This document shows, piece by piece, positions 17,902 to 26,111 of a DNA stretch of 53,773 nucleotides. The stretch is from Jaenimonas drosophilae. Its lineage: Eukaryota; Euglenozoa; Kinetoplastea; Trypanosomatida; Trypanosomatidae. Location: assembly GCA_030849065.1 (NCBI GenBank), contig JASAON010001552.1, positions 1-53,773 of the forward strand. The letters are read 5' to 3'. The translations under genes were made by a program, and so were the position numbers. The notes under the pieces were generated by a model, which saw only the letters and a list, made by a program, of their open reading frames with translations, was not told the origin of the DNA and did not search any database. Positions within the stretch are counted from its first letter, which is position 1. Every line of letters starts with the position of its first letter.

Positions 17902-20739
17902 TCACCGTTGGTACTGCTTCTGAATGTTCTTCTTAAGCCCGTCCAAGGTGAGTTGCTGCGCTGAGAGTTGGTCGTGGATGGCCTTGAGACGTTTGCGCTC
18001 CACAACCAGTTGATGCTCACCGCGTTGCTTCTCCTCCTGGTCGTGCTGCACGCGACGCTCTCGGTCCTCTGCCTCACGACGTGCACGGGTGGCGTGGGCC
18101 TCCTTCTTTTCCTTTTCCCCACGAAGGAGGCGTTCTTGACGGGCACACTTAGCATCCGCCTCAGTCGCGCGCTTCTCCGCCGCACATCCCTCTGCTTTCA
18201 TCGCGGCCCGTCGCTGGCCAACGGCATCCACAAGGGCGATGAGCAGCTCCACCGCTGCGGGCTGTACGTCCTCCTCCACGAGCGAGGGCATGCCCAAGGC
18301 GTCTTGCAGGAGTTGTACCTTCATGGCCATCAACTCACCACCCCCGCCAAGACGAGATGAGTTCGTCGGGCGTGCCATCGTGGCTTCGCACTCAGGAAGC
18401 TCCTCCAAGTCGTTGTAGAGACGCGCATCCTCCTCCAAACACACTTGGCGAGCGCGGAGCTCCGCCTGGAAGCGCTCCGCCTCTGCCTCCCGCGCGGCCT
18501 GTGCCGACGCCATGCAGCTGCGTGAGAGGAGCTCCATCGCGGTGGCCTCCGTTTGCAACACCACAGACCGCAAAGACTGCTCCTCAGCCTCCACGTCGAA
18601 GCGGTGCGCTTGGGCGAGCTGCGCGAACTCTTCCCGCATGAGCTGCAGCGCCATCAGAACCGTGGAGGTGGCGGTGGCGCGCTCCGACGCCTCCACCTGC
18701 ATAATCCACGCACGTTGTGTGCGTTCCTCTCGGCAGGCCTCCACCTGTTCTCGGGTGTGTGCCGTGGCGAGAGCGTGCAGCCCATCGCGAGCCCATCGCC
18801 GCTTCAGCTCCCCCATCGCCTCCATCTCCTCCCGTTGGATGACCTCGAGTACGTCGAGGCAAGCGTGGTGATACTCGTCTATGTGTGAGCGCTGCAGCTT
18901 CGCGTGGCGGAGTGCGTGCTCCTCCTCCGTCTCACGCTGCCAACGGATGGAGTCGCGGGCGGTTTCCTCGCGCTTGGCCAACAAGGCCCGTGTGCCGTCC
19001 TCCTCTTGCTCAAGCTCCTGCACCTGTGCCTCCTTCGTCGTCATCCATCGCCGCACGTGGAGCTCATGTTCTGCCATGGCAGAAACAAGGCGAAAGCGTG
19101 CGTCGTGCTCCGCTTTGCGGAGCGCCGCACACTCCACCTCTTCCGTTGCGGCGAGCTCACGGCACCGTCGGTCGCGTGCGTGAAGTTGGTCCACCACCTC
19201 CACCTCACCACGATGGAGTTCCACACAAAGTTCGCGCCGTCGCAGCTCCTCCTCCTCACGAATGCCCTCGACAGTGGCCAAGCATAGTCTCATCATCTCT
19301 CCACGTGCTACTTCCTTGCTCATCATCCACTGGTAGCGCCGCTCACGCTCCGTGAGTTCCTGCTCCTTGATGCGTGCAAAGGCATCAGATTCCTCAGCGG
19401 AGATGTTGAGCAACATGGCCATGGCGGTGTGTAGCTCCTCCCCTCGGTCATCCTCCTGGCGCTGCTCGAGCCGCCGCACCTTTTCCTCCTCCTCCTTGGC
19501 CCAGACGTGAAGGGCATGGTGGGCCTCCCTCATGTCAGCGGCAATGGCCAAACGCTCCGCCACCTCACGGCCAGCGAGTTCGCCCAACGCCCCGTGGAGC
19601 TTCCGACGGCGCTGCTCGACAACCTCCCCTGCCAACTCCATGCTCTCCTTCAGCGCCTCACACACACGTGAGGAGAGGAGGAGGAGCTGCTGCTGCTGGT
19701 GCTGATAACTGCGGAGTAGCTCCTCGCGTGCCCCGATGCGATGGTAGATCCAAGTTAGGTGGGCGTGTTGCACCTCTTGGAGGCGGCAAAGCCCCTCACG
19801 CCAATCCAGGATGAGGCCATCGCGAGATTCCACGAAAGCATCGAGGCAGACAAGGCGGGCGGCCTCGTTGGCGGCAATGATCGCACCACCTTCGATGCGT
19901 TGGCGGTGAAGGGCCTCACGCGCAGCGCCCTCGTGTAGGATGAGGGTGTGGCGGATGGTAGCCTCGCGGCTCAGCTGCTCCACAAGGCTCGAGCTCCCCA
20001 CACGCTCGTAGTGTAGAGCATCGCGATCTGCTTGCTCCATCACGGCCAGCTTGTGGCGGCCCTCAATCTCGTGGCGAGTGAGGGCGGCGAGGAGTGAGTG
20101 GCAGTCGGAGAGCTCCGTCATACGCCTCCGACGCATGCGCTCATCGCACACAATGAGCTCGCGAAGGTGCTCCTCCTTCATGCCAATCAAAATGAGCTGC
20201 CGCTCCATGAGTTGTTGGCCCATCATCGCCTCGTGGAGCGAGAGGAAGTGAATGTAGAGCTTGTGCCGACGTCTGCCTTCTTCCTGCTGAAGCTCCTCCG
20301 TCGCTCGCAACAACTTGGCGCGCTCGTAGGGGGTATTCATGCGCAGGCTCTCGAGCTTGCGGCGCTTCGCTTCGGGATCGACGCGTATACTGCAGTTGTT
20401 GCAGCCCAACTTGCCACAGCTAAGGCAGCGGCTGTTTGAGGTGTACTGCCAACCACTACTTGTGCTTGTGCCCGATGTGGCACTTGTCATGGCACCAGGT
20501 GTGGTGCTTGACGATGGTGCACAGGTGGGAATGGAGCAACTAGTGTTGGTGATGGTGTTGTTGTTGTTGTTGTTGCTGAGGGAGCTTGACCGGATTGTTT
20601 TCATACCGGCGCGTGGCAGCATCTCCTTGCGGGCCACACGTGGTGCGGGCCCGACATTTTCTGCGGAGCTCTCGCGTGGTCGAAGTCGTGAGGGTGGCGA
20701 TCGCGATGATTCTGCATCGCCTCTCGAGGATGACTTCAT
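17902..20739 (-). CDS. Long coiled-coil protein with N-terminal cysteine cluster
   Basis: I do not recognise this 945-residue protein. Residues 1-100 are low-complexity Ser/Thr/Asn, including a six-Asn run. A cysteine cluster CLSCGKLGCNNC (105-116, C-x2-C-x4-C-x2-C) could bind zinc. From about 120 to the end it is almost continuous charged alpha helix, rich in Glu, Arg, Ala and Leu with heptad-like spacing, and it has one less-regular stretch at about 775-830. Such proteins are often cytoskeletal, basal-body or flagellar in kinetoplastids, but no specific assignment can be made. The first ATG in frame is at 20739; codons upstream contain only a non-ATG start. Confidence 0.65.
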   Translation of the reverse strand: MKSSSRGDAESSRSPPSRLRPRESSAENVGPAPRVARKEMLPRAGMKTIRSSSLSNNNNNNTITNTSCSIPTCAPSSSTTPGAMTSATSGTSTSSGWQYTSNSRCLSCGKLGCNNCSIRVDPEAKRRKLESLRMNTPYERAKLLRATEELQQEEGRRRHKLYIHFLSLHEAMMGQQLMERQLILIGMKEEHLRELIVCDERMRRRRMTELSDCHSLLAALTRHEIEGRHKLAVMEQADRDALHYERVGSSSLVEQLSREATIRHTLILHEGAAREALHRQRIEGGAIIAANEAARLVCLDAFVESRDGLILDWREGLCRLQEVQHAHLTWIYHRIGAREELLRSYQHQQQQLLLLSSRVCEALKESMELAGEVVEQRRRKLHGALGELAGREVAERLAIAADMREAHHALHVWAKEEEEKVRRLEQRQEDDRGEELHTAMAMLLNISAEESDAFARIKEQELTERERRYQWMMSKEVARGEMMRLCLATVEGIREEEELRRRELCVELHRGEVEVVDQLHARDRRCRELAATEEVECAALRKAEHDARFRLVSAMAEHELHVRRWMTTKEAQVQELEQEEDGTRALLAKREETARDSIRWQRETEEEHALRHAKLQRSHIDEYHHACLDVLEVIQREEMEAMGELKRRWARDGLHALATAHTREQVEACREERTQRAWIMQVEASERATATSTVLMALQLMREEFAQLAQAHRFDVEAEEQSLRSVVLQTEATAMELLSRSCMASAQAAREAEAERFQAELRARQVCLEEDARLYNDLEELPECEATMARPTNSSRLGGGGELMAMKVQLLQDALGMPSLVEEDVQPAAVELLIALVDAVGQRRAAMKAEGCAAEKRATEADAKCARQERLLRGEKEKKEAHATRARREAEDRERRVQHDQEEKQRGEHQLVVERKRLKAIHDQLSAQQLTLDGLKKNIQKQYQR

Positions 20740-20988
20740 GTCCAAACACAATGTGCTGTGTTGTGTGTTTGCAATCAAACCTTTGATGTATGTGTGTGGC
20801 TAACAAAGAAAAACAAGAAGAAGTGCGTGCAACAAGAAGAATACGCATCAGCACATACACAGCAGGTACTGCAAGGGAGAAGTTGTGAGAGCACTTACTG
20901 TATGCACATGGCGACGCTCGCACATGCAGCAGCACACACATCAATAGCACAACCACACACACACATCACCAACATCGTCACCTCCACA

Positions 20989-22542
20989 TCAAATGTTGAG
21001 CTCAAACTCCTTCTTCCACTTCTCAAACTTGCCAATGTTCTCCGCGTTGATACTGCTCGGCACCTTCTGCATCGCCGTGAGGAAGTCAGCCATGGTGATG
21101 GGCTCAGCGGCCACCATGCGCGCGATCTCCGCCGCCTTGGCCCGCAGCTCCCGCTTATCCACTTTATCCATGTACCGCCGCATCGTCATCATGGATGCCT
21201 CACGCACCAACGTCGTGATGTCCGCCCCGCTGTAGAAGTGCCCCTCGAGCTTGTTGGACAGCTCCTCAAAGCTGACGTCCTCGCCCAAGGTGAGGGACTT
21301 GGCGTTGATCTTGAAGAGCTCCACACGATCGCCGTGGTCGGGGAGGGCGATGTAGATACGTTTCTCCAGCCGACGCCGCATCGCCTCATCAATATCCCAC
21401 GGGTGGTTGGTCGCCCCGAGTACCATCACCACCTTATCCCCATCAACACCCACGCCATCCATTTGCGCGAGCAGCGTACCCTTGGCACGTCGTGAGGCCT
21501 CATGCTCCCCGCTATCTCCACGTGAGCCGCAGAGGGAGTCGATCTCATCAATGAAGATGGTGCTTGGCGCGTAGTGCCGTGCCATCTCAAACAACACACG
21601 AATGAGCTTTTCACTCTCACCGCGCCACTTGCTCGTTAAGGTGGCGGGGGAGATGTTGAAGAAGGTTGTCCCGCACTCGGCCGCCACCGCCTTGGCCAAC
21701 ATGGTCTTGCCCGTGCCAGGCGGGCCGTACATCAACACCCCCTTCCACGGCCGACGGATACCGGTGTAGTAGTCAGGCATCAAGACGGGGTACACCACCG
21801 CTTCCTCCAACAAGGACTTGGCCTCTTCACAGCCCGCGATGTCGGACCACGACACCTGAATCGGGCCCACCTGCATGTCGGCCTCAACGAGCTGCACCAG
21901 CTCCTCCTCCCCGGCACGTCCTGTGAAGCGGGGCACCGAAGGATGAGGTCGGCCAGCCGGCGGAGCACCTCGACCACCACCCCCACGTGCGGGGATGGAG
22001 GAACGCTTATTCACCACAGGGGGTGGAGCGCGTCGTTGAAGAGGGGAGCCATGGTTGGCGTCCGGTGAGGCGTTGGGCTGTGGCACCTTCCGCGTGGAGA
22101 CGACGGGGCCAGGGCCGGCGGGCGGGCCAAAGCGATCACGATCGCCGTACAAACGCTCATTTTGATGACCAAACTCTCCACGTGGAGCCACACGCGGAGA
22201 TGCATGTGCCTGTGAAGGTGCGGGTGGTGCTTGTTGAGGAAGTGGTGGTTGGATAGGAGCGGGCTGATGTTGTTGTTGCCGCTCACGTCGAACGGCCTCT
22301 GATGGGTGCACGAGCGCGAGGACCTCCGCACGTGCCTCACGCGCCAAGTGGGCCTCGGTTGAGAGCGCCTCTCGCAATTGCCGCCACGACGGCTGCTCCC
22401 CGGCCGGGCAGCTGACCAGGTAGTCGGCGATTTGTTGGTCGGCCGCCTTGTAGCCCTCCAGCGCATCGTCGTACTTGGCGTCGAGCAGTGCATTCCGTGC
22501 ATGCTTAACACCACGCATGATGGCCTTGAGCTTCGGCTCCAT
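20989..22542 (-). CDS. KATNA1: Katanin p60 catalytic subunit, microtubule-severing AAA ATPase
   Basis: Katanin p60 forms hexamers that pull on tubulin tails and sever microtubules. The 517-residue protein has an N-terminal MIT-like three-helix domain (about 1-75). A Pro/Gln-rich linker (80-205) follows, and then an AAA domain starting at [11 protein letters not shown]. Walker A is GPPGTGKT at 273-280 and Walker B is TIFIDEID at 328-335. The sensor/arginine-finger segments follow, and the C-terminal Vps4-type helix ends in [11 protein letters not shown]. This ending and the pore-loop sequence KWRGESE fit katanin A rather than spastin or fidgetin. Kinetoplastids have several katanin paralogues; which one this is cannot be told from sequence reading alone. 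Confidence 0.9.
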   Translation of the reverse strand: MEPKLKAIMRGVKHARNALLDAKYDDALEGYKAADQQIADYLVSCPAGEQPSWRQLREALSTEAHLAREARAEVLALVHPSEAVRRERQQQHQPAPIQPPLPQQAPPAPSQAHASPRVAPRGEFGHQNERLYGDRDRFGPPAGPGPVVSTRKVPQPNASPDANHGSPLQRRAPPPVVNKRSSIPARGGGGRGAPPAGRPHPSVPRFTGRAGEEELVQLVEADMQVGPIQVSWSDIAGCEEAKSLLEEAVVYPVLMPDYYTGIRRPWKGVLMYGPPGTGKTMLAKAVAAECGTTFFNISPATLTSKWRGESEKLIRVLFEMARHYAPSTIFIDEIDSLCGSRGDSGEHEASRRAKGTLLAQMDGVGVDGDKVVMVLGATNHPWDIDEAMRRRLEKRIYIALPDHGDRVELFKINAKSLTLGEDVSFEELSNKLEGHFYSGADITTLVREASMMTMRRYMDKVDKRELRAKAAEIARMVAAEPITMADFLTAMQKVPSSINAENIGKFEKWKKEFELNI

Positions 22543-22860
22543 CTTGAGAATGAGCTACTATGATGATCAACCACACAAGATAACAGCAAAAGTGAAAAAG
22601 AAAATAACGTTTATAGGAGCTCAACATCATGTACTCGTACACAATGTGGTGCTAAAAGCACAACTTCTACATGTCGTTGTGTGTGGGTATACGTGGATCA
22701 CGTACGAGGCGAATGTACTTCATGGAAGAACGACTTGATCAACGGAGAGGGGAAGCGGGAGTGGGGCAGCAACGCAAACGAGCATCTGCGCTCCGCGTCT
22801 GGTCGCATGGATCGACGCGCAAGCACTGATACTCACTCCTCCAACACTTTCATCTCGTTG
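22543..22860 (-). promoter_or_regulatory. Intergenic UTR region upstream of katanin
   Basis: No gene is seen. The - strand pyrimidine tract at about 22578-22608 leads to AGs at 22559-22558 and 22556-22555, just ahead of the katanin ATG at 22542. Confidence 0.4.
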
Positions 22861-24186
22861 TTAGCCAGAGGACGAGGCGCCAACTAGCAGTGCTCGGTTG
22901 ATGAGATAGAGTCGGGCACAGGACCAAATACGCATCTTGAAGCGTTGCTTGTCCTCCAAGTCGATCTCCGACACGACGTGGTCGTACTGCAACAAGACAT
23001 ACGTTCGCACCGCATCCAGCTTGATATCCTCGAGATGGCGAGGATCTACCGGGCCCAGCATGCCAATGATGCAGCGGTACACTTCGTCCTCGCTGGGGAT
23101 CTGGGGCCGATTGCGAGAGAGGAAGGGCACATGCACGGACGGCGAACGCTCCGCCGCACGTGTGGCCGTCAGGTCCACCACAAAACGCCCCACAATCTCC
23201 TTGGAGCACTCCGCAATCACCACGTTGCCATGGTCGCACTGCAAGCACGTGGCATCTCCATGCCGAAGTGGGGTGGGCAGCAGCAGCTCCGCCAAGTCCT
23301 TTGACTGGCCCTCTCCGGTGATGTCTAGGTGAATGAGGAGGGTCGTGGGCATCCCCGTGGACCCGCCACACTCCTCCAGGCGGAGGTTGGGCAGCTGTGG
23401 CCGCGAACGCACATCAGTGCGGTGAAAACGTTGGCTAAGTCTGGGCTGGAGCTCCCGCGGTACGACCTCAATCGAGAGCGAGACGCCAATATCCTTGTTG
23501 ATGATGAAGGAGGTGGAGAGTGGGTTGCCCGTACACCGCGATGGATCAAACTCAATCCGCACATCCTCGTGTGTATTGGCGTCGATGCGCAGCGCCTCTC
23601 CAAATCGCACAACGTCACCACCGCGCCCATCCTCGTCCTCCTCGAGCCAATCCGTCTCGTGAGAATCCAGCCGAAGACGTCGCTCCACCGGGTTTTCAGA
23701 GGAGAGCCGCTCCGGATTTTGTGAGATGGGCGGTGATGGCCATGATGATTGGCCCTGGGTGGCGACGTTGAGGGTAAACATGTAGCGTGTTCCTACTTTT
23801 TGGTTTCTGCACTCCACATGGAGCATCTCGTCGGATGGGGCGTGTTGGGCGGAGGCGATGAGCCCACGCAGACTCACCTCAATGCGCATTAGGCCCTCAG
23901 GCTCCAGGGACCACCGAATGGGGTCGTCGGCGCTGTGTTGGCTGGTGCGTGCAATGCCCTCGAGCTTCTTGATGGTTTGGTTCACTTGCGTGCTCCCACC
24001 AATGTTCTTGAGGTCGAAGTTGAGGGTGAATGGGTAGTCCTCCACAGAAATATTCTCGCACTTGCCAACCACCGCACGTGAGATGGACTTGTGGAGATCA
24101 ACAAAGAGGAACAACGTCAGGCCTTGTGGGGTGTGAACGCAGTGGAGCTCCACATTCTGTCGGTTGGGGGCAGCATCGGTGCCCAT
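22861..24186 (-). CDS. Diverged beta-rich repeat protein with DEK-C-like tail (copy A)
   Basis: This 441-residue protein has no function I can name, but it is clearly related to the next gene upstream (24583-25761). Matching points are QNVELHCV against KNVSLHVE at the start, a following LFLFVDLHK against YLFCNLEK, and WSLEPEG against WRVEPRS about 95 residues in. A third weaker module is present in both. The C-terminal 70 residues (about 370-435) are helical and include the stretch VVSEIDLEDKQRFK. The spacing resembles the DEK C-terminal domain, a small DNA-binding or interaction fold. The GK-S/T motifs that mark the sister protein are mostly eroded here. No signal peptide or membrane span is visible. 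Confidence 0.65.
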   Translation of the reverse strand: MGTDAAPNRQNVELHCVHTPQGLTLFLFVDLHKSISRAVVGKCENISVEDYPFTLNFDLKNIGGSTQVNQTIKKLEGIARTSQHSADDPIRWSLEPEGLMRIEVSLRGLIASAQHAPSDEMLHVECRNQKVGTRYMFTLNVATQGQSSWPSPPISQNPERLSSENPVERRLRLDSHETDWLEEDEDGRGGDVVRFGEALRIDANTHEDVRIEFDPSRCTGNPLSTSFIINKDIGVSLSIEVVPRELQPRLSQRFHRTDVRSRPQLPNLRLEECGGSTGMPTTLLIHLDITGEGQSKDLAELLLPTPLRHGDATCLQCDHGNVVIAECSKEIVGRFVVDLTATRAAERSPSVHVPFLSRNRPQIPSEDEVYRCIIGMLGPVDPRHLEDIKLDAVRTYVLLQYDHVVSEIDLEDKQRFKMRIWSCARLYLINRALLVGASSSG

Positions 24187-24582
24187 TCTTGTGTAAGTTG
24201 GTGTGTGCGCAAAAACGCGTGAGAGTGTGGAGGTTCAATCTAGATCTAGCAGTGCCAACCTTCACCACTTTGCACTGGTTTGTGGGAGGTGTAATAAAAG
24301 TAAGGTGTGAGTGAGGTGAAATGGAGGGACTCGCTATGGTGTGCGTTCAGTGAAGAATAGAGCGTACGAAGTGAGGAGAGAACAAGTGTGCGTATGGACG
24401 AGCATGATTGTCAGCATAGGATATCGAGCTGAGTAGTGTATTGGTTGTGAATATATCCCAATGGTGACGTTGATGGAAGCTGCTGTAAGGTGGGAACCAC
24501 TGCACTTCCCCACCCCCAAGAAGGGGATGGCGGTAGTGCTGCCCAGGACGATGGTGATGAGGCGTGCCTATCATCACATTAC
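24187..24582 (-). other. Intergenic region, no gene seen
   Basis: No supported ORF and no strong structure. It presumably holds the 3' UTR of the upstream gene and the 5' UTR of the gene ending at 22861. The pyrimidine content on the - strand is weaker than in other intergenic gaps of this window. Confidence 0.35.
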
Positions 24583-25761
24583 TCACTTGGCTGTTGCCGT
24601 CACGGCAGCCTTGATGAGGGTTTTGTACTTGCTGATTTGGTCCACGTTCGTCTTGAGTCGCTCGGCGAGGAGCTGGATGAGCTCATTCAGGGTCATCTTC
24701 ATGGCCTCCGACTTCTTCTCCGCGAGAACAGCTGCGACGGTGTGCTCCACCAACTCTGCATCCACCGGAGTCTTGACCTTTTCCGCCCACACGTTGACGT
24801 TCACACGGCAAATGGCCGTGGATGGATCGCTTGGATGCGAGACGTCCACCGCGCCGGAGGTCGTGCTCACCGCGATAGTCTTGCCTGAGGCAGACTCACC
24901 AAAGGTAAGGCTTGGGTTGAAGGTAATATCGAGTGTTGGGGCATCTGCGGGGCCACCACACGCCAGCTCCACGTTCTTCATGGAGACGGAGGCAGTCACA
25001 ACGCCTCCAGTCGGTGCCACGCCCTCGGCTGCCGTTGTGGGCTCCACACGACGCTTCTTGGGTTTGGGGGGCGAGATGCTTATCGTCACCACCACAGTGG
25101 CCTCGCCCACCAACGCCTCCTGGCGCAAGTTGGCCTTGTTGGCCTCATCCACGGGCACAGTGAGAGCATGAGTGATGCGCATCTTTATGGGGGAGGTGTA
25201 GTCTACGCGGAAGTTGCCCGAGTGTTCGGTCGTGGTTCCGACCTGGAGTGAGGCACTCTCCACCAACTTGGTGAGGTCCACGACCTTCCCCTCATTGCGG
25301 AAGCAGTTGAGGCCAAAGAGGATGCCCGTCTCGCCCATCTTGCGGTTTCCCTTGCTCGAGGCGAGGAGGATGGTCTTGCCAGAGGCTGCGGCCTGCTCCT
25401 TCGCCTCACCCAGATTCAGCCGCATACACACCACAATGGGATCACTTGGCTGGCTGCGTGGTTCCACTCGCCACGCGCAGGACTCCCCACACTCCATGAA
25501 GTCCTTTGGAAGCTGCTCCACCACTGCGGGGCTGACATCGCGGCTCTCACGACTCTTCATAAAGAGATTGAGGCCGAGGAGGAGGTTGGAGGCACCCAAC
25601 GGGGTGTTGCCGCTGGTGGAAGCCACAAGGATCGACTTGCCCGAGGAGCTCTCACCAAAGTCCTTCTCGAGGTTGCAGAAGAGGTACACGGTGGAGGCCT
25701 CCACGTGCAGGCTGACGTTCTTCGCCTTTGGCAGAGGTGTGGCCTGGCTGAGGAAAGACAT
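24583..25761 (-). CDS. Triple-repeat protein with GKS/TI-STSGN modules and DEK-C-like tail (copy B)
   Basis: This 392-residue protein carries three copies of a module of about 60-80 residues, each with a glycine-lysine motif. The copies read SSSGKSILVASTSGN (near residue 39), AASGKTILLASSKGN (near 126) and SASGKTIAVSTTSGA (near 288). The first two are followed by GLNLF or GLNCF. Another segment at 170-240 looks like a further eroded module. The last 70 residues are helical (TLNELIQLLAERLKTNVD) and resemble a DEK C-terminal domain. From memory, the module resembles a small single-domain prokaryotic protein family with SGKTxxVASTxGN, and trypanosomatid antigen-type proteins; neither is verified. 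The GK motif lacks the rest of a Walker A, so nucleotide binding should not be assumed. Its downstream neighbour is a diverged paralogue. Confidence 0.7.
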   Translation of the reverse strand: MSFLSQATPLPKAKNVSLHVEASTVYLFCNLEKDFGESSSGKSILVASTSGNTPLGASNLLLGLNLFMKSRESRDVSPAVVEQLPKDFMECGESCAWRVEPRSQPSDPIVVCMRLNLGEAKEQAAASGKTILLASSKGNRKMGETGILFGLNCFRNEGKVVDLTKLVESASLQVGTTTEHSGNFRVDYTSPIKMRITHALTVPVDEANKANLRQEALVGEATVVVTISISPPKPKKRRVEPTTAAEGVAPTGGVVTASVSMKNVELACGGPADAPTLDITFNPSLTFGESASGKTIAVSTTSGAVDVSHPSDPSTAICRVNVNVWAEKVKTPVDAELVEHTVAAVLAEKKSEAMKMTLNELIQLLAERLKTNVDQISKYKTLIKAAVTATAK

Positions 25762-26111
25762 GGTAAGGGTAAGGCGGTGGGTGGATAAGGTTAACGGTTA
25801 GAGCTGTGTGAATGTGTGTGGAGGGGGAGAGGGGCGCTATGGTGAGGTAAAGGACAACAAGAATGAGAGAGGAGGTGTTAGTGATGGCAGTGAGCTGTGA
25901 GTCTTGAGGGTAGTATACGTACAGTACATGGGCGTGAAGTTGGTGTATGGTTTGAGAGAGAGAGAGAGGATGAAGGTCAGTACCCGTAGGTAGGTCTTCA
26001 TTCCTTTGTAGGTTACATCACTGCCCAGATAGCCCTCACAAACTGCCACACGCACACTCAACGACGTACGAGGGTGATGAAGGTGAGGAGGGCGTGAGGC
26101 GGGGCCTCAAT
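25762..26111 (-). promoter_or_regulatory. Intergenic UTR region with CT repeat
   Basis: No gene is seen. A GA repeat on the + strand at about 25951-25967 reads as a CT tract on the - strand and is the likely splice-acceptor pyrimidine tract for the gene starting at 25761. Confidence 0.4.

Noticed and set aside
24700..25700. SGKS/SGKT motifs as ATP-binding Walker A loops
   Set aside because: The glycine-rich GxxxxGK context and any Walker B are missing; the motif recurs as part of a beta-type repeat.
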